Source: Streptomyces sp. ADI95-17 (GTDB lineage: Bacteria; Actinomycetota; Actinomycetes; Streptomycetales; Streptomycetaceae). Taken from it: 64,000 nucleotides of DNA. The notes below the pieces were generated by a model. The model did not search any database, was not told the origin of the DNA, and worked only from the letters and a program-made list of their open reading frames with translations. Numbering within the stretch: position 1 is the first letter of the stretch; each line of letters starts with the position of its first letter. The stretch lies in contig NZ_ML123047.1 in NCBI RefSeq assembly GCF_003846175.1, positions 21,228 through 85,227 of the forward strand. Direction: 5' to 3'. Positions 1 through 8,658 of this stretch are shown here, piece by piece. A program made the position numbers and the translations under genes.

Positions 1-199
1 GGGGCCGGGCGCGGCGCCGGCCCGCCGCTCCCGGCGACGCGGCAAGCGGCACTGACGGCCCGGAGGAGCCCGCTTGGGCCGGTTGCCGGACCCCCGGGGC
101 TCGGACGGGTGGCATTATCACCCCAAGGGCCCCCACACGGCGCGACACCACCGTGCGCTCAACCGTCGTCCGCTCGTCCGTGCCAGGATCGGCGGTGCG
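1..199. other. Window edge upstream of mutY, no confident gene
   Basis: A plus-strand frame open from base 2 ends at a TGA at 53-55 and encodes an Arg-rich tail (RRSRRRGKRH). It could be the last codons of a gene starting before the window, but 17 codons of GC-rich sequence cannot show that. Nothing else is recognisable before the mutY start. Confidence 0.25.
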
Positions 200-1102
200 A
201 TGACTGCCATGACTGCGACACAGACGCCCCCCGCCTCCCTCCACTCTCCCGTCATCGGGTGGTTCGACCAGCACGCCCGCGATCTGCCCTGGCGCCGCCC
301 CGAAGCGGGCGCCTGGGGTGTGATGGTGAGCGAGTTCATGCTGCAGCAGACCCCCGTGAACCGGGTCCTCCCGGTGTACGAACAGTGGCTGGCCCGCTGG
401 CCCCGCCCCGCCGACCTGGCCGCCGAGCCGCCCGGCGAGGCGGTCCGTGCCTGGGGCCGGCTCGGCTACCCCCGCCGGGCGCTCCGCCTGCACGGGGCCG
501 CGCAGGCCATAACGGAGCGGCACGGCGGCGACGTACCGAGCGAGCACGGTCAGCTGCTCGCACTGCCCGGGATCGGTGAGTACACCGCGGCGGCCGTGGC
601 CTCGTTCGCGTACGGACAGCGGCATGCCGTGCTCGACACCAACGTCCGCCGGGTGTTCGCCCGGGCCGCGTCCGGGATCCAGTACCCGCCGAACGCGACC
701 ACCGCCGCCGAGCGCAAGCTCGCCCGCGCGCTCCTCCCCGAGGAGGACGAACGGGCGGCCCGCTGGGCCGCCGCGACGATGGAGCTCGGCGCCCTCGTCT
801 GCACCGCGAAGAACGAGGACTGCAACCGGTGCCCGATCTCCGGGCAGTGCGCCTGGCGGCTGGCCGGGAAGCCCGCCCATCAGGGGCCCCCGCGCCGCGG
901 CCAGACCTACGCCGGAACCGACCGGCAGGTGCGCGGACGGCTGCTCGCCGTGTTGCGCGACGCCATGACACCGGTGCCGCAGTCGGCACTGGACGCGGTG
1001 TGGGACGAGCCGGTGCAGCGCGCCCGCGCACTGGACGGCCTGGTCGCCGACGGCCTGGTCGAACCGCTGGCCGGCGGGCAGTACCGGCTGCCGCTGAGCT
1101 GA
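200..1102 (+). CDS. mutY: A/G-specific adenine DNA glycosylase MutY
   Basis: Removes adenine mispaired with 8-oxoguanine in base-excision repair. The 300-residue protein has the EFMLQQT segment with the catalytic Glu (about residue 45), the helix-hairpin-helix LPGIGEYTAAAV, the catalytic Asp in DTNVRRV (about residue 146) and the four-Cys iron-sulfur loop C-x6-C-x2-C-x5-C (CTAKNEDC...CPISGQC). The frame is open further upstream (position 74), but that extension is low-complexity and lacks family features, so I place the start at the ATG at 200. It is shorter than E. coli MutY and has only a reduced C-terminal part after the cluster, which is usual in actinobacteria. It precedes sigE on the same strand with a gap of 176 bases and is probably transcribed separately. 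Confidence 0.93.
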   Translation: MTAMTATQTPPASLHSPVIGWFDQHARDLPWRRPEAGAWGVMVSEFMLQQTPVNRVLPVYEQWLARWPRPADLAAEPPGEAVRAWGRLGYPRRALRLHGAAQAITERHGGDVPSEHGQLLALPGIGEYTAAAVASFAYGQRHAVLDTNVRRVFARAASGIQYPPNATTAAERKLARALLPEEDERAARWAAATMELGALVCTAKNEDCNRCPISGQCAWRLAGKPAHQGPPRRGQTYAGTDRQVRGRLLAVLRDAMTPVPQSALDAVWDEPVQRARALDGLVADGLVEPLAGGQYRLPLS

Positions 1103-1278
1103 GCTCCGTACCCGCCCCGCTCCCCCGTTGTTACACAACCGATGGACAGCCGTGCGTCGGCGTATGGCTGCTCCGCACAACCCCGTGACAACAGCTCCGT
1201 AGCGTCTTCTCCGTCAGCCCGACCGAACGATGGCCGGCGGCGGTTCTACGGGGATCCACGGGGACGGAGGCGGTTGGA

Positions 1279-1893
1279 ATGGCGCACGGCGAGGTGCTCG
1301 AATTCGAGGACTACGTACGCACTCGGCACGACGCGCTGCTGCGCAGCGCGCGACGCCTGGTCCCCGACCCGGTGGACGCGCAGGACCTGCTCCAGACCGC
1401 CCTGGTCCGTACGTACGGCCGCTGGGACGGCATCGCCGACAAGTCCCTGGCCGACGCCTATCTGCGCCGCGTCATGATCAACACCCGTACCGAGTGGTGG
1501 CGGGCCCGCAAGCTGGACGAGGTTCCCACCGAGCAGCTTCCCGACGCGAGCGTCGAGGACGGCACCGAGCAGCGCGCCGACCGCGCCCTGCTGATGGACG
1601 TGCTCGGCGTACTGGCTCCGAAGCAGCGCAGCGTCGTCGTGCTGCGACACTGGGAGCAGATGAGTACGGAGGAGACGGCTGCCGCGCTCGGCATGTCGGC
1701 CGGTACGGTGAAGAGCACGCTGCACCGTGCGCTGGCACGGCTGCGCCAGGAGCTGGAGAGCCGTGAGGCGGCGAACCGGGAGACCGTGCTCGCCGAGGAG
1801 CGGCGCCCGGCCGCCGACCGTGCTCCGGCACGTGCGCGGACGCGGGCGGGCAGGCATATGGACGAACGGGGGCGGGAGCGTTGCGCGGCCTGA
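1279..1893 (+). CDS. sigE: ECF sigma factor SigE (cell-envelope stress)
   Basis: SigE-family ECF sigma factor of 204 residues. Sigma region 2 is seen around DAQDLLQTALVRTYGRW and the region 4 helix-turn-helix around MSTEETAAALGMSAGTVKST. In Streptomyces coelicolor SigE directs the response to cell-wall damage, and its gene is switched on by the CseB/CseC two-component system rather than by an anti-sigma factor. Here the same four genes follow in the same order (sigE, cseA, cseB, cseC), which makes the assignment strong. A GGAGG-like site lies upstream of the ATG. The stop overlaps the proposed TTG start of the next gene by 13 bases. Confidence 0.93.
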   Translation: MAHGEVLEFEDYVRTRHDALLRSARRLVPDPVDAQDLLQTALVRTYGRWDGIADKSLADAYLRRVMINTRTEWWRARKLDEVPTEQLPDASVEDGTEQRADRALLMDVLGVLAPKQRSVVVLRHWEQMSTEETAAALGMSAGTVKSTLHRALARLRQELESREAANRETVLAEERRPAADRAPARARTRAGRHMDERGRERCAA

Positions 1894-2621
1894 CAGCCAG
1901 CGACGGCGGTGGCGGCGGCGACCGTGGCGGTGGAAGAGACGACGGTGGCCGTGCGGCCACCGTTCGACGTGGCCGGATCCTGACCGGCTGGGCGGCGAGC
2001 GCCACGACCCTGGTCGGCCTCGCCGCCTTCGGGCTGCTCACCGTCAGCTGCTCGACCGGCGGTACCGGCACCCGGGACGAGGGCCCGGCCGGCACCCAGC
2101 CCGTCGCCCAGGTCACGCCCAGCGGCGAGCCGTCCTCCTCCGCCCGGCCCTCCTCGCGGATCGACCCGGTGACGCTGCTCAAGCGGGACCCCAAGGTCAG
2201 CGAGCGGGTCCGGACGGATCTCAAGCCCTGCACCGGCTCCGAGTACCCGGTGGACACCTCGTACGGCACCATGACCGGCGGCCCCTCCCCCGATGTCGTG
2301 GTGAACGTGATGACCTGCGGCGATTCGGTGGGCGTGGGCACCTATGTGTACCGTCCGCGAAGCAACGGCTCGTACGAGAACGTGTTCGCCATCGAGCAGC
2401 CCGCGGTCTACGGCACCATCGACCGCGGTGATCTGGTGGTCACGACCCAGGTGTACGAGAAGAAGGACTCGGTCGCTTACCCCTCCGGCGAGGAAGTGAT
2501 CACCTACCGCTGGGCGGGCAACCGGTTCAACGAGCACGACCGGGTGCACAACGACTTCAACCGAGCCGTCGGCAGCGGCGGAGCGGCTCTGCCAGGAGAC
2601 GCCGAACCGGCGGGGAACTGA
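1881..2621 (+). CDS. cseA: CseA-like lipoprotein
   Basis: Predicted lipoprotein of 246 residues from a TTG start inside the end of sigE. A Gly/Asp/Arg-rich N-terminus leads to a hydrophobic stretch (about residues 40-54) and a lipobox-like LTVSC with Cys at about 57. The rest is a soluble extracytoplasmic domain with a Ser/Pro linker. In S. coelicolor CseA is an extracellular lipoprotein that dampens sigE expression; position and topology here fit that role. The TTG start is the least certain part: a later start would still leave the lipobox. The gap to cseB is 10 bases, so cotranscription is expected. Confidence 0.85.
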   Translation: MRGLTASDGGGGGDRGGGRDDGGRAATVRRGRILTGWAASATTLVGLAAFGLLTVSCSTGGTGTRDEGPAGTQPVAQVTPSGEPSSSARPSSRIDPVTLLKRDPKVSERVRTDLKPCTGSEYPVDTSYGTMTGGPSPDVVVNVMTCGDSVGVGTYVYRPRSNGSYENVFAIEQPAVYGTIDRGDLVVTTQVYEKKDSVAYPSGEEVITYRWAGNRFNEHDRVHNDFNRAVGSGGAALPGDAEPAGN

Positions 2622-2631
2622 GAGCAGTCTG

Positions 2632-3336
2632 ATGGCCGAGACCCACGTCCTGTTCGTCGAGGACGACGATGTCATCCGCGAGGCCACCCAGCTGGCGCTG
2701 GAGCGCGACGGCTTCGCGGTCACCGCCATGCCCGACGGCCTGTCGGGGCTGGAGGCGTTCCGGGCCGACCGCCCCGACATCGCCCTGCTCGACGTGATGG
2801 TGCCGGGGCTGGACGGGGTCAGCCTCTGCCGGCGGATCCGCGACGAGTCGACCGTGCCCGTGATCATGCTGTCGGCCCGCGCGGACTCGATCGACGTGGT
2901 GCTCGGCCTGGAGGCCGGTGCGGACGACTACGTCACCAAGCCCTTCGACGGGGCGGTCCTGGTCGCCCGTATCCGTGCCGTGCTGCGCCGCTTCGGCCAT
3001 GCCACGGGCGGCCGGCCGGGCATCGGGGAGCCGGAGCCGCAGCCGGTCGGCGGGGTGCTGGTCTTCGGTGATCTGGAGGTCGACACCGAGGGCATGGCGG
3101 TTCACCGCGCCGGTGAACAGGTGGCGCTGACCCCGACCGAGATGCGGCTGCTGCTGGAGTTCTCCGCGGCGCCCGGCACGGTGCTCTCCCGGGACAAGCT
3201 CCTGGAGCGGGTCTGGGACTACGGATGGGGCGGTGACACCCGGGTCGTGGATGTCCATGTGCAGCGGCTGCGCACCAAGATCGGCCAGGACCGGATCGAG
3301 ACGGTCCGCGGCTTCGGCTACAAACTCAGGCCATGA
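2632..3336 (+). CDS. cseB: Response regulator CseB
   Basis: OmpR/PhoB-family response regulator of 234 residues. The receiver domain has the acidic pocket FVEDDD, the phospho-acceptor Asp at about 54 (ALLDVMVPG) and the conserved Lys in YVTKPF. The C-terminal winged helix (about 135-232) carries LTPTEMRLL and the recognition-helix region VVDVHVQRLRTKIG. In S. coelicolor phosphorylated CseB activates the sigE promoter after wall damage by antibiotics or lysozyme. Stop and the next start overlap as ATGA, showing translational coupling to the kinase. Confidence 0.94.
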   Translation: MAETHVLFVEDDDVIREATQLALERDGFAVTAMPDGLSGLEAFRADRPDIALLDVMVPGLDGVSLCRRIRDESTVPVIMLSARADSIDVVLGLEAGADDYVTKPFDGAVLVARIRAVLRRFGHATGGRPGIGEPEPQPVGGVLVFGDLEVDTEGMAVHRAGEQVALTPTEMRLLLEFSAAPGTVLSRDKLLERVWDYGWGGDTRVVDVHVQRLRTKIGQDRIETVRGFGYKLRP

Positions 3337-4736
3337 AGCGGCCCGCCCTGCGGACCGGAGTCCGCTGGAAGATCAGCATCGCGATCGCGGCGGTCGGCGC
3401 GCTGACCGCGGTCGCGCTCAGCTTCGTCGTCCACAACGCGGCCCGGGTCTCGATGCTGGAGAACGCCCGTGAGGTCCAGCTGGAGCGGCTGACGTACGCG
3501 CAGCTGTTGTACGAGGCGACGAAGACGAAGAAGACCGACCCCCGGTTCGGCGCCAAGCTCAACGATCCGACGATGCCGCGCAGCCTGCGCACGGAGACCG
3601 GCCGCAACCGGCGCGCCACCCATGTCGAGGAGACCGCCAAGGGCGTGCCCGACGTGTGGGCGGCCGTGCCGGTCGGCAACGGCGACGTGCTCTCGCTGCA
3701 CACCCGGTTCGCCGGCCGCTCCTCCACGATCATGCGCGATCTCGACCGGGCGCTGATCATCGGCTCGGTCTCGGTGGTGTTCGGCGGCTGTGCGCTGGGC
3801 GTGCTGATCGGCGGTCAGCTGTCGCGCCGGCTGCGCAAGGCGGCGGCCGCGGCGGGCCGGGTCGCGCAGGGCAACACCGAGGTACGGGTCCGGGAGGCCG
3901 TCGGCGGTGTCGTCCAGGACGAGACCGACGAGCTGGCCGGTGCGGTGGACGCGCTGACGGACGCGCTGAACGCGCGGATCGAGGCGGAGCGCCGGGTCAC
4001 CGCGGACATCGCGCACGAGCTGCGTACGCCGGTGACCGGTCTGCTGACGGCGGCCGAGCTGCTGCCGGACGGCCGCCCCACCGAGCTGGTACGGGACCGG
4101 GCGCAGGCGATGCGCACGCTCGTCGAGGACGTGCTGGAGGTGGCCCGGCTGGACAGTGCCTCGGAGCGGGCCGAGCTCCAGGAGATCGCGCTGGGCGAGT
4201 TCGTCAGCCGGCGGATCGCGCTGCTGGACCCGGATGTGCGGGTGCGGGTCGTCCACGAGTCCTGGGTCAACACCGATCCGCGCCGGCTGGAACGCATCCT
4301 CGGCAATCTGCTGGGCAACGCCGCCAAGCACGGCGCCACCCCGGTGGAGGTCACGGTCGAGGGCCGGGTGGTACGGATCCGCGACCACGGCTCCGGGTTC
4401 CCGGCGGCGCTGCTGCGGGAGGGGCCGAGCCGGTTCCGTACCGGGAGCAGTGACCGGGCCGGGCGCGGGCACGGTCTCGGGCTGACCATCGCCGCCGGTC
4501 AGGCGCGGGTCCTCGGGGCCCGGCTGACCTTCCGCAACGCGGCGCCGGAAGGGGCGGCGCCGGGGACGAACGGGGCGATCGCGGTGCTGTGGCTGCCCGA
4601 GCACGCGCCGACGAACACCGGCAGCTTCCCGATGCTCCAGGTGTCCGAGCAGCGGAGTCCGGACGAGGACGAGGGTGCGAAGGGTACGAAGGGCGCGAAG
4701 GCCGCGAAGGCCGGCCGCGGGCGGACCGGCGCCTGA
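3333..4736 (+). CDS. cseC: Sensor histidine kinase CseC
   Basis: Membrane histidine kinase of 467 residues. TM1 is at about 11-31, followed by an external sensor loop of about 100 residues and TM2 at about 138-161. A HAMP region precedes the H-box HELRTPVTG (His at about 228). The N-box is NLLGNAAKHG and the ATP-binding G-box is GRGHGLGLTI. It is the partner of CseB. The C-terminus ends in a Lys/Gly/Ala-rich tail outside the kinase domain. The gene ends just before a strong hairpin terminator. Confidence 0.93.
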   Translation: MKRPALRTGVRWKISIAIAAVGALTAVALSFVVHNAARVSMLENAREVQLERLTYAQLLYEATKTKKTDPRFGAKLNDPTMPRSLRTETGRNRRATHVEETAKGVPDVWAAVPVGNGDVLSLHTRFAGRSSTIMRDLDRALIIGSVSVVFGGCALGVLIGGQLSRRLRKAAAAAGRVAQGNTEVRVREAVGGVVQDETDELAGAVDALTDALNARIEAERRVTADIAHELRTPVTGLLTAAELLPDGRPTELVRDRAQAMRTLVEDVLEVARLDSASERAELQEIALGEFVSRRIALLDPDVRVRVVHESWVNTDPRRLERILGNLLGNAAKHGATPVEVTVEGRVVRIRDHGSGFPAALLREGPSRFRTGSSDRAGRGHGLGLTIAAGQARVLGARLTFRNAAPEGAAPGTNGAIAVLWLPEHAPTNTGSFPMLQVSEQRSPDEDEGAKGTKGAKAAKAGRGRTGA

Positions 4737-4749
4737 GCCGGATATGACG

Positions 4750-4781
4750 GGAGGCTCCCGGGGCGCGCCCCGGGAGCCTCC
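4750..4781. terminator. Strong hairpin between cseC and the efflux gene
   Basis: A perfect 14-bp stem with a 4-base loop (arms 4750-4763 and 4768-4781) lies between convergent genes. It has no T-tract, as is common in Streptomyces, and could serve both strands. Confidence 0.8.
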
Positions 4782-4799
4782 TTCGTACACCGCTGTGGA

Positions 4800-6371
4800 T
4801 CAGACGGACTCGGCCTGCTTGGTGGCCGGGCCCGCGCCGCGCAGCGGCACCTCCTTGACGAAGACCGAGGCGAACAGGGCGATCAGCCCGGCCACGACGC
4901 CCACCAGGAACGCGATGTGCGTGCCGGACGACACCGCGAACTGGTAGGCCTCACGCGCCGCATCCGGCAGCTTCGCCAGGCTCGCCGCGTCCAGCTGAGC
5001 GGACTTCTCGGTGGCCGCGCCGCCGCCGCGGGCCGCCATCTCGTCCTGCACCCGCCCGGTGAACAGCGCGCCCATGATCGCGACGCCGAAGGAGCTGCCG
5101 AGCGTACGGAAGAGGGTCGTCGCGGAGGAGGCGACGCCCATGTCCTTCATCTCGACGCTGTTCTGCGCGACGAGCATCGTGATCTGCATCAGGAAGCCCA
5201 TGCCCGCGCCGAGCACCGCCATGTAGATGCCGGAGGTGAACCGCGTGGTGTCGACGTCCATCTGCGAGAGCAGGAACAGCCCGGTCGCCATCAGTACTGA
5301 GCCCACCACGGGGAAGACCTTGTACTTGCCGGTGCTGGTGGTGACCCGGCCCGCGACGAGCGAGACGACCATCATCGACAGCAGCATCGGCAGGAGCAGC
5401 AGACCCGAGTTGGTCGCCGAGGCACCCTGGACGGACTGCTGGTACAGGGGCAGGAAGAGCACCGCACCGAACATCACGAAGCCGGACATGAAGCCGACGA
5501 CGGACATCAGGGTGAAGTTGCGGTTCTGGAAGATGTGCAGCGGAATGATCGGTTCTGCTGCCTTCGTCTCGACGAAGAGGAAGCCGACGAGCGAGGCGAC
5601 ACCGATCGCGGAGAGCTCCATGATCATGGCGGAGTTCCAGTCGTACTCCGTGCCGCCCCAGGTGGTCACCAGGACGATCGCGGTGATGCCGAGGGTCAGC
5701 AGCCCGGCGCCGAGGTAGTCGACCTTGGCCTGGGCGGCCCTGCGCTTCGGCAGGTGCAGCACGATGGTGACCATGGCGAGGGCGACCGCGCCCAGCGGCA
5801 GGTTTATGTAGAAGCTCCAGCGCCAGCCGAGGTGGTCGGTGATGGTGCCACCGACCAGCGGTCCGCCGATCATGGCGACGGCCATGACGCCGGCCATCAT
5901 GCCCTGGTACTTACCGCGCTCGCGGGGCGGTACGAGGTCGCCGATGATCGCCATGACGCCGACCATCAGGCCGCCCGCGCCGAGTCCCTGGACCGCCCGG
6001 AAGCCGATCAGCTGGCCCATGTCCTGGGCCATTCCGCTCAGCACCGAGCCGATCAGGAAGATCACGATGGACGTGAGGAAGATGCCCTTGCGCCCGTACA
6101 TGTCGCCGAGCTTGCCCCAGATGGGGGTGGAGGCCGCGGTGGCCAGGGTGTACGCGGTGACGACCCAGGACAGGTGCTCCAGGCCGCCGAGGTCGCCGAC
6201 GATGGTCGGCATGGCCGTACCGACGATCAGGTTGTCCAGCATGGCCAGCAGCATCGTGATCATCAGTGCGAGCATCACCACCCGGACACTGCGCTGCGGC
6301 GTCTCGGGTTTCTCCGCCGGACGGTCGGCGACGGCCGCCTTCCCGCCGGCCGCCTTCTTCAGATCGGACAT
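4800..6371 (-). CDS. MFS drug-efflux transporter, 14-TM DHA2 (EmrB/QacA) type
   Basis: Proton-driven multidrug exporter of 523 residues with about 14 hydrophobic segments. Motif A-like GKLGDMYGRK follows TM2, the DHA2 N-terminal signature LDNLIVGTAMPTI is present, and GWRWSFYINLPLGAVAL is typical of the family. The start MSDLKK at 6371 is preferred over the frame's upstream ATG, which lies inside the shared promoter region. It is divergent from a TetR regulator with a 128-base intergenic region holding a long inverted repeat, so it is most likely repressed by that regulator and induced by an exported compound. Substrate unknown. Confidence 0.9.
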   Translation of the reverse strand: MSDLKKAAGGKAAVADRPAEKPETPQRSVRVVMLALMITMLLAMLDNLIVGTAMPTIVGDLGGLEHLSWVVTAYTLATAASTPIWGKLGDMYGRKGIFLTSIVIFLIGSVLSGMAQDMGQLIGFRAVQGLGAGGLMVGVMAIIGDLVPPRERGKYQGMMAGVMAVAMIGGPLVGGTITDHLGWRWSFYINLPLGAVALAMVTIVLHLPKRRAAQAKVDYLGAGLLTLGITAIVLVTTWGGTEYDWNSAMIMELSAIGVASLVGFLFVETKAAEPIIPLHIFQNRNFTLMSVVGFMSGFVMFGAVLFLPLYQQSVQGASATNSGLLLLPMLLSMMVVSLVAGRVTTSTGKYKVFPVVGSVLMATGLFLLSQMDVDTTRFTSGIYMAVLGAGMGFLMQITMLVAQNSVEMKDMGVASSATTLFRTLGSSFGVAIMGALFTGRVQDEMAARGGGAATEKSAQLDAASLAKLPDAAREAYQFAVSSGTHIAFLVGVVAGLIALFASVFVKEVPLRGAGPATKQAESV

Positions 6372-6408
6372 TGGTCCCCACTCCCCTGATCCCCTGTGCG
6401 GGCCGGAC

Positions 6409-6479
6409 ACTTACTTGCCGCCCGGCTAGTAACTACACTGGGGAAAGTAGACCCCCAACTAGCCGGGCGTCAAGTAAGT
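6409..6479. promoter_or_regulatory. 22-bp inverted repeat and divergent promoters (TetR operator)
   Basis: Arms at 6409-6430 and 6458-6479 are inverted copies matching at 21 of 22 positions, 27 bases apart. Each arm contains a -35-like hexamer. On the plus strand TTACTT at 6411-6416 is 17 bases from TACACT at 6434-6439. On the minus strand TTGACG within the right arm is about 18 bases from TACTTT. A repressor bound to each arm would cover both -35 elements. Two dimers, one per arm, are also possible because each arm has partial internal symmetry. Confidence 0.75.
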
Positions 6480-6499
6480 TTGTAGCAAAGGAGAGCTTC

Positions 6500-7084
6500 A
6501 TGGGGAGCACGCCGCAGCAGCGCCGTGGAAACACGCGCCAGCGCATTCAGGACGTCGCTCTGGAGCTCTTCGCCGAACAGGGCTACGAGAAGACCTCGCT
6601 CCGCGAGATCGCCGAGCGGCTGGAAGTCACCAAGGCGGCGCTGTACTACCACTTCAAGACCAAGGAAGACATCCTGGTCAGCATCTTCGAGGACCTCAAC
6701 CGCCCGGTCGAGGAGCTGCTCGCCTGGGGCAGGGAACAGCCGCGCACCCTGGAGACGAAGAAGGAGATCCTCGTCCGCTACAGCGCCGCCCTGGCCGCCG
6801 CCGCCCCGCTGTTCCGCTTCATGCAGGAGAACCAGGCGGCCGTACGCGACCTCAGCATCGGGAAGACCGTCAAGGAACGCGTCATGGGTCTGGTCGACCT
6901 GTTCATGGAGCCCGACGCCTCGCTGGCCGATCAGGTGCGCTGCTCCACCGCGCTCTTCACGCTGCACGCCGGCATGTTCACCATCAAGGACCTCGAAGGC
7001 GACCCCGAGGAGAAGCGCAAGGCCGTCCTCGAAGTCGCCTTCGAACTGGTCACCCGGGCACACCGCGTGGAATCCGCCGGGTAG
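6500..7084 (+). CDS. TetR-family transcriptional regulator of the efflux gene
   Basis: TetR-family protein of 194 residues. The N-terminal helix-turn-helix spans about 10-57 (RQRIQDVALELFAEQGYEKTSLREIAERL, then VTKAALYYHFKTKEDIL). The C-terminal half is a helical ligand-binding domain. The start is the ATG at 6500, preceded by AAGGAGAG; the frame is open upstream but runs through the promoter. Its divergent position and the shared palindrome make it the likely local repressor of the 14-TM exporter and of itself. The ligand is unknown. Confidence 0.9.
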   Translation: MGSTPQQRRGNTRQRIQDVALELFAEQGYEKTSLREIAERLEVTKAALYYHFKTKEDILVSIFEDLNRPVEELLAWGREQPRTLETKKEILVRYSAALAAAAPLFRFMQENQAAVRDLSIGKTVKERVMGLVDLFMEPDASLADQVRCSTALFTLHAGMFTIKDLEGDPEEKRKAVLEVAFELVTRAHRVESAG

Positions 7085-7132
7085 CGGGACCGTCCCGGCC
7101 GGATCGGACCGAGACGCCCCTCTTGTACAGGG

Positions 7133-7843
7133 TCAGACCGAGACGCCCTTCTTGTGCAGGAAGCCGACCGGGTTGACCGCGGAGCCGTAGTCGGCGGTGT
7201 GCCGGATCTCGAAGTGCAGGTGCGGGCCGCTGGAGTTGCCGGTGTTGCCGGAGAGCGCGATCTTCTCGCCCGTCTTCACGGCCTCGCCGATCCGCACCTC
7301 GATCTTCGACAGGTGGGCGTACTGCGAGTACGTGCCGTCGGCGTGCTTGATCACCACGGCGTTGCCGTACGCGGGACCGTCGCCGCCGCCGTTGGGGCCG
7401 GCCTTCACCACGGTGCCGGCGTGCGCGGCCTCGACCTTGGTGCCGATCGGCACGGCGAAGTCCTGGCCGGAGTGCTTGTGGGCCCAGCGGCTGCCGTCGT
7501 TGCCGAAGCTCGCGCTCAGCTCGTAGCGGCTGACCGGGGCCTCCCAGCCGTGTGCCTTCTTCAGAGCGGCCTTCTTCGCCGCGGCCGCCTTCTTGATCGC
7601 CGCCGCCTTCTTGGCCGCGGTCTTCTCGGCGACCTTGCCCTGTACGGCTGCCTGCCGGGCGACCGAGTCGGCCGTGCCGGCGTCGATCAGGTTCACCGAA
7701 TCCGGGGCGCCCGCGGTGCCGGCCGCGAACGCAGCGCCCGCACCGAGAACCATCGACGTCCCCAGACCGGCCGCCACGACGGCGCCACGGACACGGGACA
7801 GGGACGGGCGGCGGGAGTGCTGGAACGAAACGCGCTTCGACAT
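7133..7843 (-). CDS. Secreted M23 (LytM-type) peptidase
   Basis: Peptidoglycan endopeptidase of the lysostaphin/LytM family, 236 residues. A signal peptide (about 1-40, ending AGAAFA) is followed by a Lys/Ala-rich helical stretch (about 65-98) and the M23 domain. Zinc ligands are visible as H124 and D128 in HSGQD and H210 in HLHF, with the catalytic His in YAHL (about 177). The start at 7843 fits the signal peptide and a GGAGG upstream; longer frames add no family sequence. Such enzymes cleave cross-linked wall peptides during growth. It is transcribed away from the NACHT operon. Confidence 0.9.
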   Translation of the reverse strand: MSKRVSFQHSRRPSLSRVRGAVVAAGLGTSMVLGAGAAFAAGTAGAPDSVNLIDAGTADSVARQAAVQGKVAEKTAAKKAAAIKKAAAAKKAALKKAHGWEAPVSRYELSASFGNDGSRWAHKHSGQDFAVPIGTKVEAAHAGTVVKAGPNGGGDGPAYGNAVVIKHADGTYSQYAHLSKIEVRIGEAVKTGEKIALSGNTGNSSGPHLHFEIRHTADYGSAVNPVGFLHKKGVSV

Positions 7844-8295
7844 ATGCGGAGAACCTCCGGAGATGACTGGACCCGGCGCTTCGACCGGGCTGGCCATCCC
7901 TTGGTAACCCGCGCCCCGGCCATTGCTCAAACACCCCATCTACGAACAAAAGCCGTATCCGACGGCTCGGGAATTCGCCGCGACGGGTTTACGCCGACCC
8001 ACTCCCGAACCCGTCGAAACTCTTGTTCCGGCCAGGTTTAACCCCAGTTCCAAACCGCTCGAACCGGACAGATCCCGGCGATCCAGGCATCGACCACTCC
8101 CGCACCGAAAGCCCCCTCCACCACGGGGCCGAAGGTCCCCGCCACGATCACGACACCCCCTCCTACCGCCCCTAGTAGGCCCGGAACGGGCTGTGCGCCT
8201 TGTCACCGCCGGCGGCCCCAGGGCTGTCCGTTTCAGGACCTTCGGCCTGTGCGCTGGCTAGGCTGATCCGACGACCACTCCGGGGGGGGCAGGCC
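7844..8295. other. Divergent intergenic region, 452 bases
   Basis: No gene is supported on either strand. It must hold the M23 gene promoter on the minus strand. There is a 9-bp inverted repeat CGACGGGTT/AACCCGTCG (7981-7989 and 8008-8016). Many Streptomyces wall-hydrolase genes have a c-di-AMP (ydaO-type) riboswitch leader; I looked for its conserved segments and did not see them here. Confidence 0.5.
8259..8264 (+). promoter_or_regulatory. Candidate -10 element for the trypco2/NACHT operon
   Basis: TAGGCT, a typical Streptomyces -10 hexamer, lies 31 bases before the proposed ATG. No good -35 hexamer sits at 16-18 bases, so the promoter may be weak or need an activator. Confidence 0.35.
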
Positions 8296-8658
8296 ATGGC
8301 CACTGACGGCGCAGGGACCAGCGACATGGACGGCATCGAGCTCGCCGATGCCGTCGAGTCGATCCGCAACCAGCTCATCGACGCCGCGGGCCGTGCCACC
8401 GGCCGCCCCGTGGCCTTCGAGGTCGGTGACATCCAGATGGAGTTCACCCTCGAACTCCGCAAGGAGATCAAGGGCGGCGGCAAGGTCAAGGCCTGGGTGG
8501 TCGAGGCGGGCGCCGACGCCTCCCGTGCGACCGGGCGCACCCACAAGGTCGCGTTCACCCTGAAACCGCGTGACGCCGCTACCGGCGGCCCCTGGCAGAT
8601 CGGCCACGAGGACCCGGGCAGCACCGCTCACTTCGGCGGCGGGGCGCCCCGGCCGTGA
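8296..8658 (+). CDS. Trypsin-co-occurring domain 2 (trypco2) protein
   Basis: Small protein of 120 residues that I recognise as the trypco2 family: a helical start (IELADAVESIRNQLIDAA) and a beta-rich core (FEVGDIQMEFTLELRKE, then WVVEAGADASRATGRTHKVAFTLKP). This domain is known from comparative genomics of NTPase-based conflict systems, where it accompanies trypsin-like effectors; its biochemical role is not established to my knowledge. Its stop overlaps the GTG start of the trypsin-NACHT gene by 4 bases, so the two are translationally coupled and probably act together. The start ATG at 8296 follows a run of G rather than a clean Shine-Dalgarno; MDGIEL at 8326 is an alternative start. Confidence 0.82.
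   Translation: MATDGAGTSDMDGIELADAVESIRNQLIDAAGRATGRPVAFEVGDIQMEFTLELRKEIKGGGKVKAWVVEAGADASRATGRTHKVAFTLKPRDAATGGPWQIGHEDPGSTAHFGGGAPRP

Noticed and set aside
1127..1139. GTTGT-N3-ACAAC inverted repeat upstream of sigE as CseB site
   Set aside because: Only 5-bp arms, and I do not know a firm CseB consensus to compare; too weak to list as a feature.
6266..6499. Longer start for the TetR gene
   Set aside because: The extra 78 codons would run through the divergent promoter and palindrome and into the exporter gene; ATG 6500 has a good Shine-Dalgarno and gives a normal TetR length.
7844..7960. c-di-AMP (ydaO-type) riboswitch in the M23 gene leader
   Set aside because: Expected from related Streptomyces genes, but the conserved riboswitch segments are not visible in the leader.
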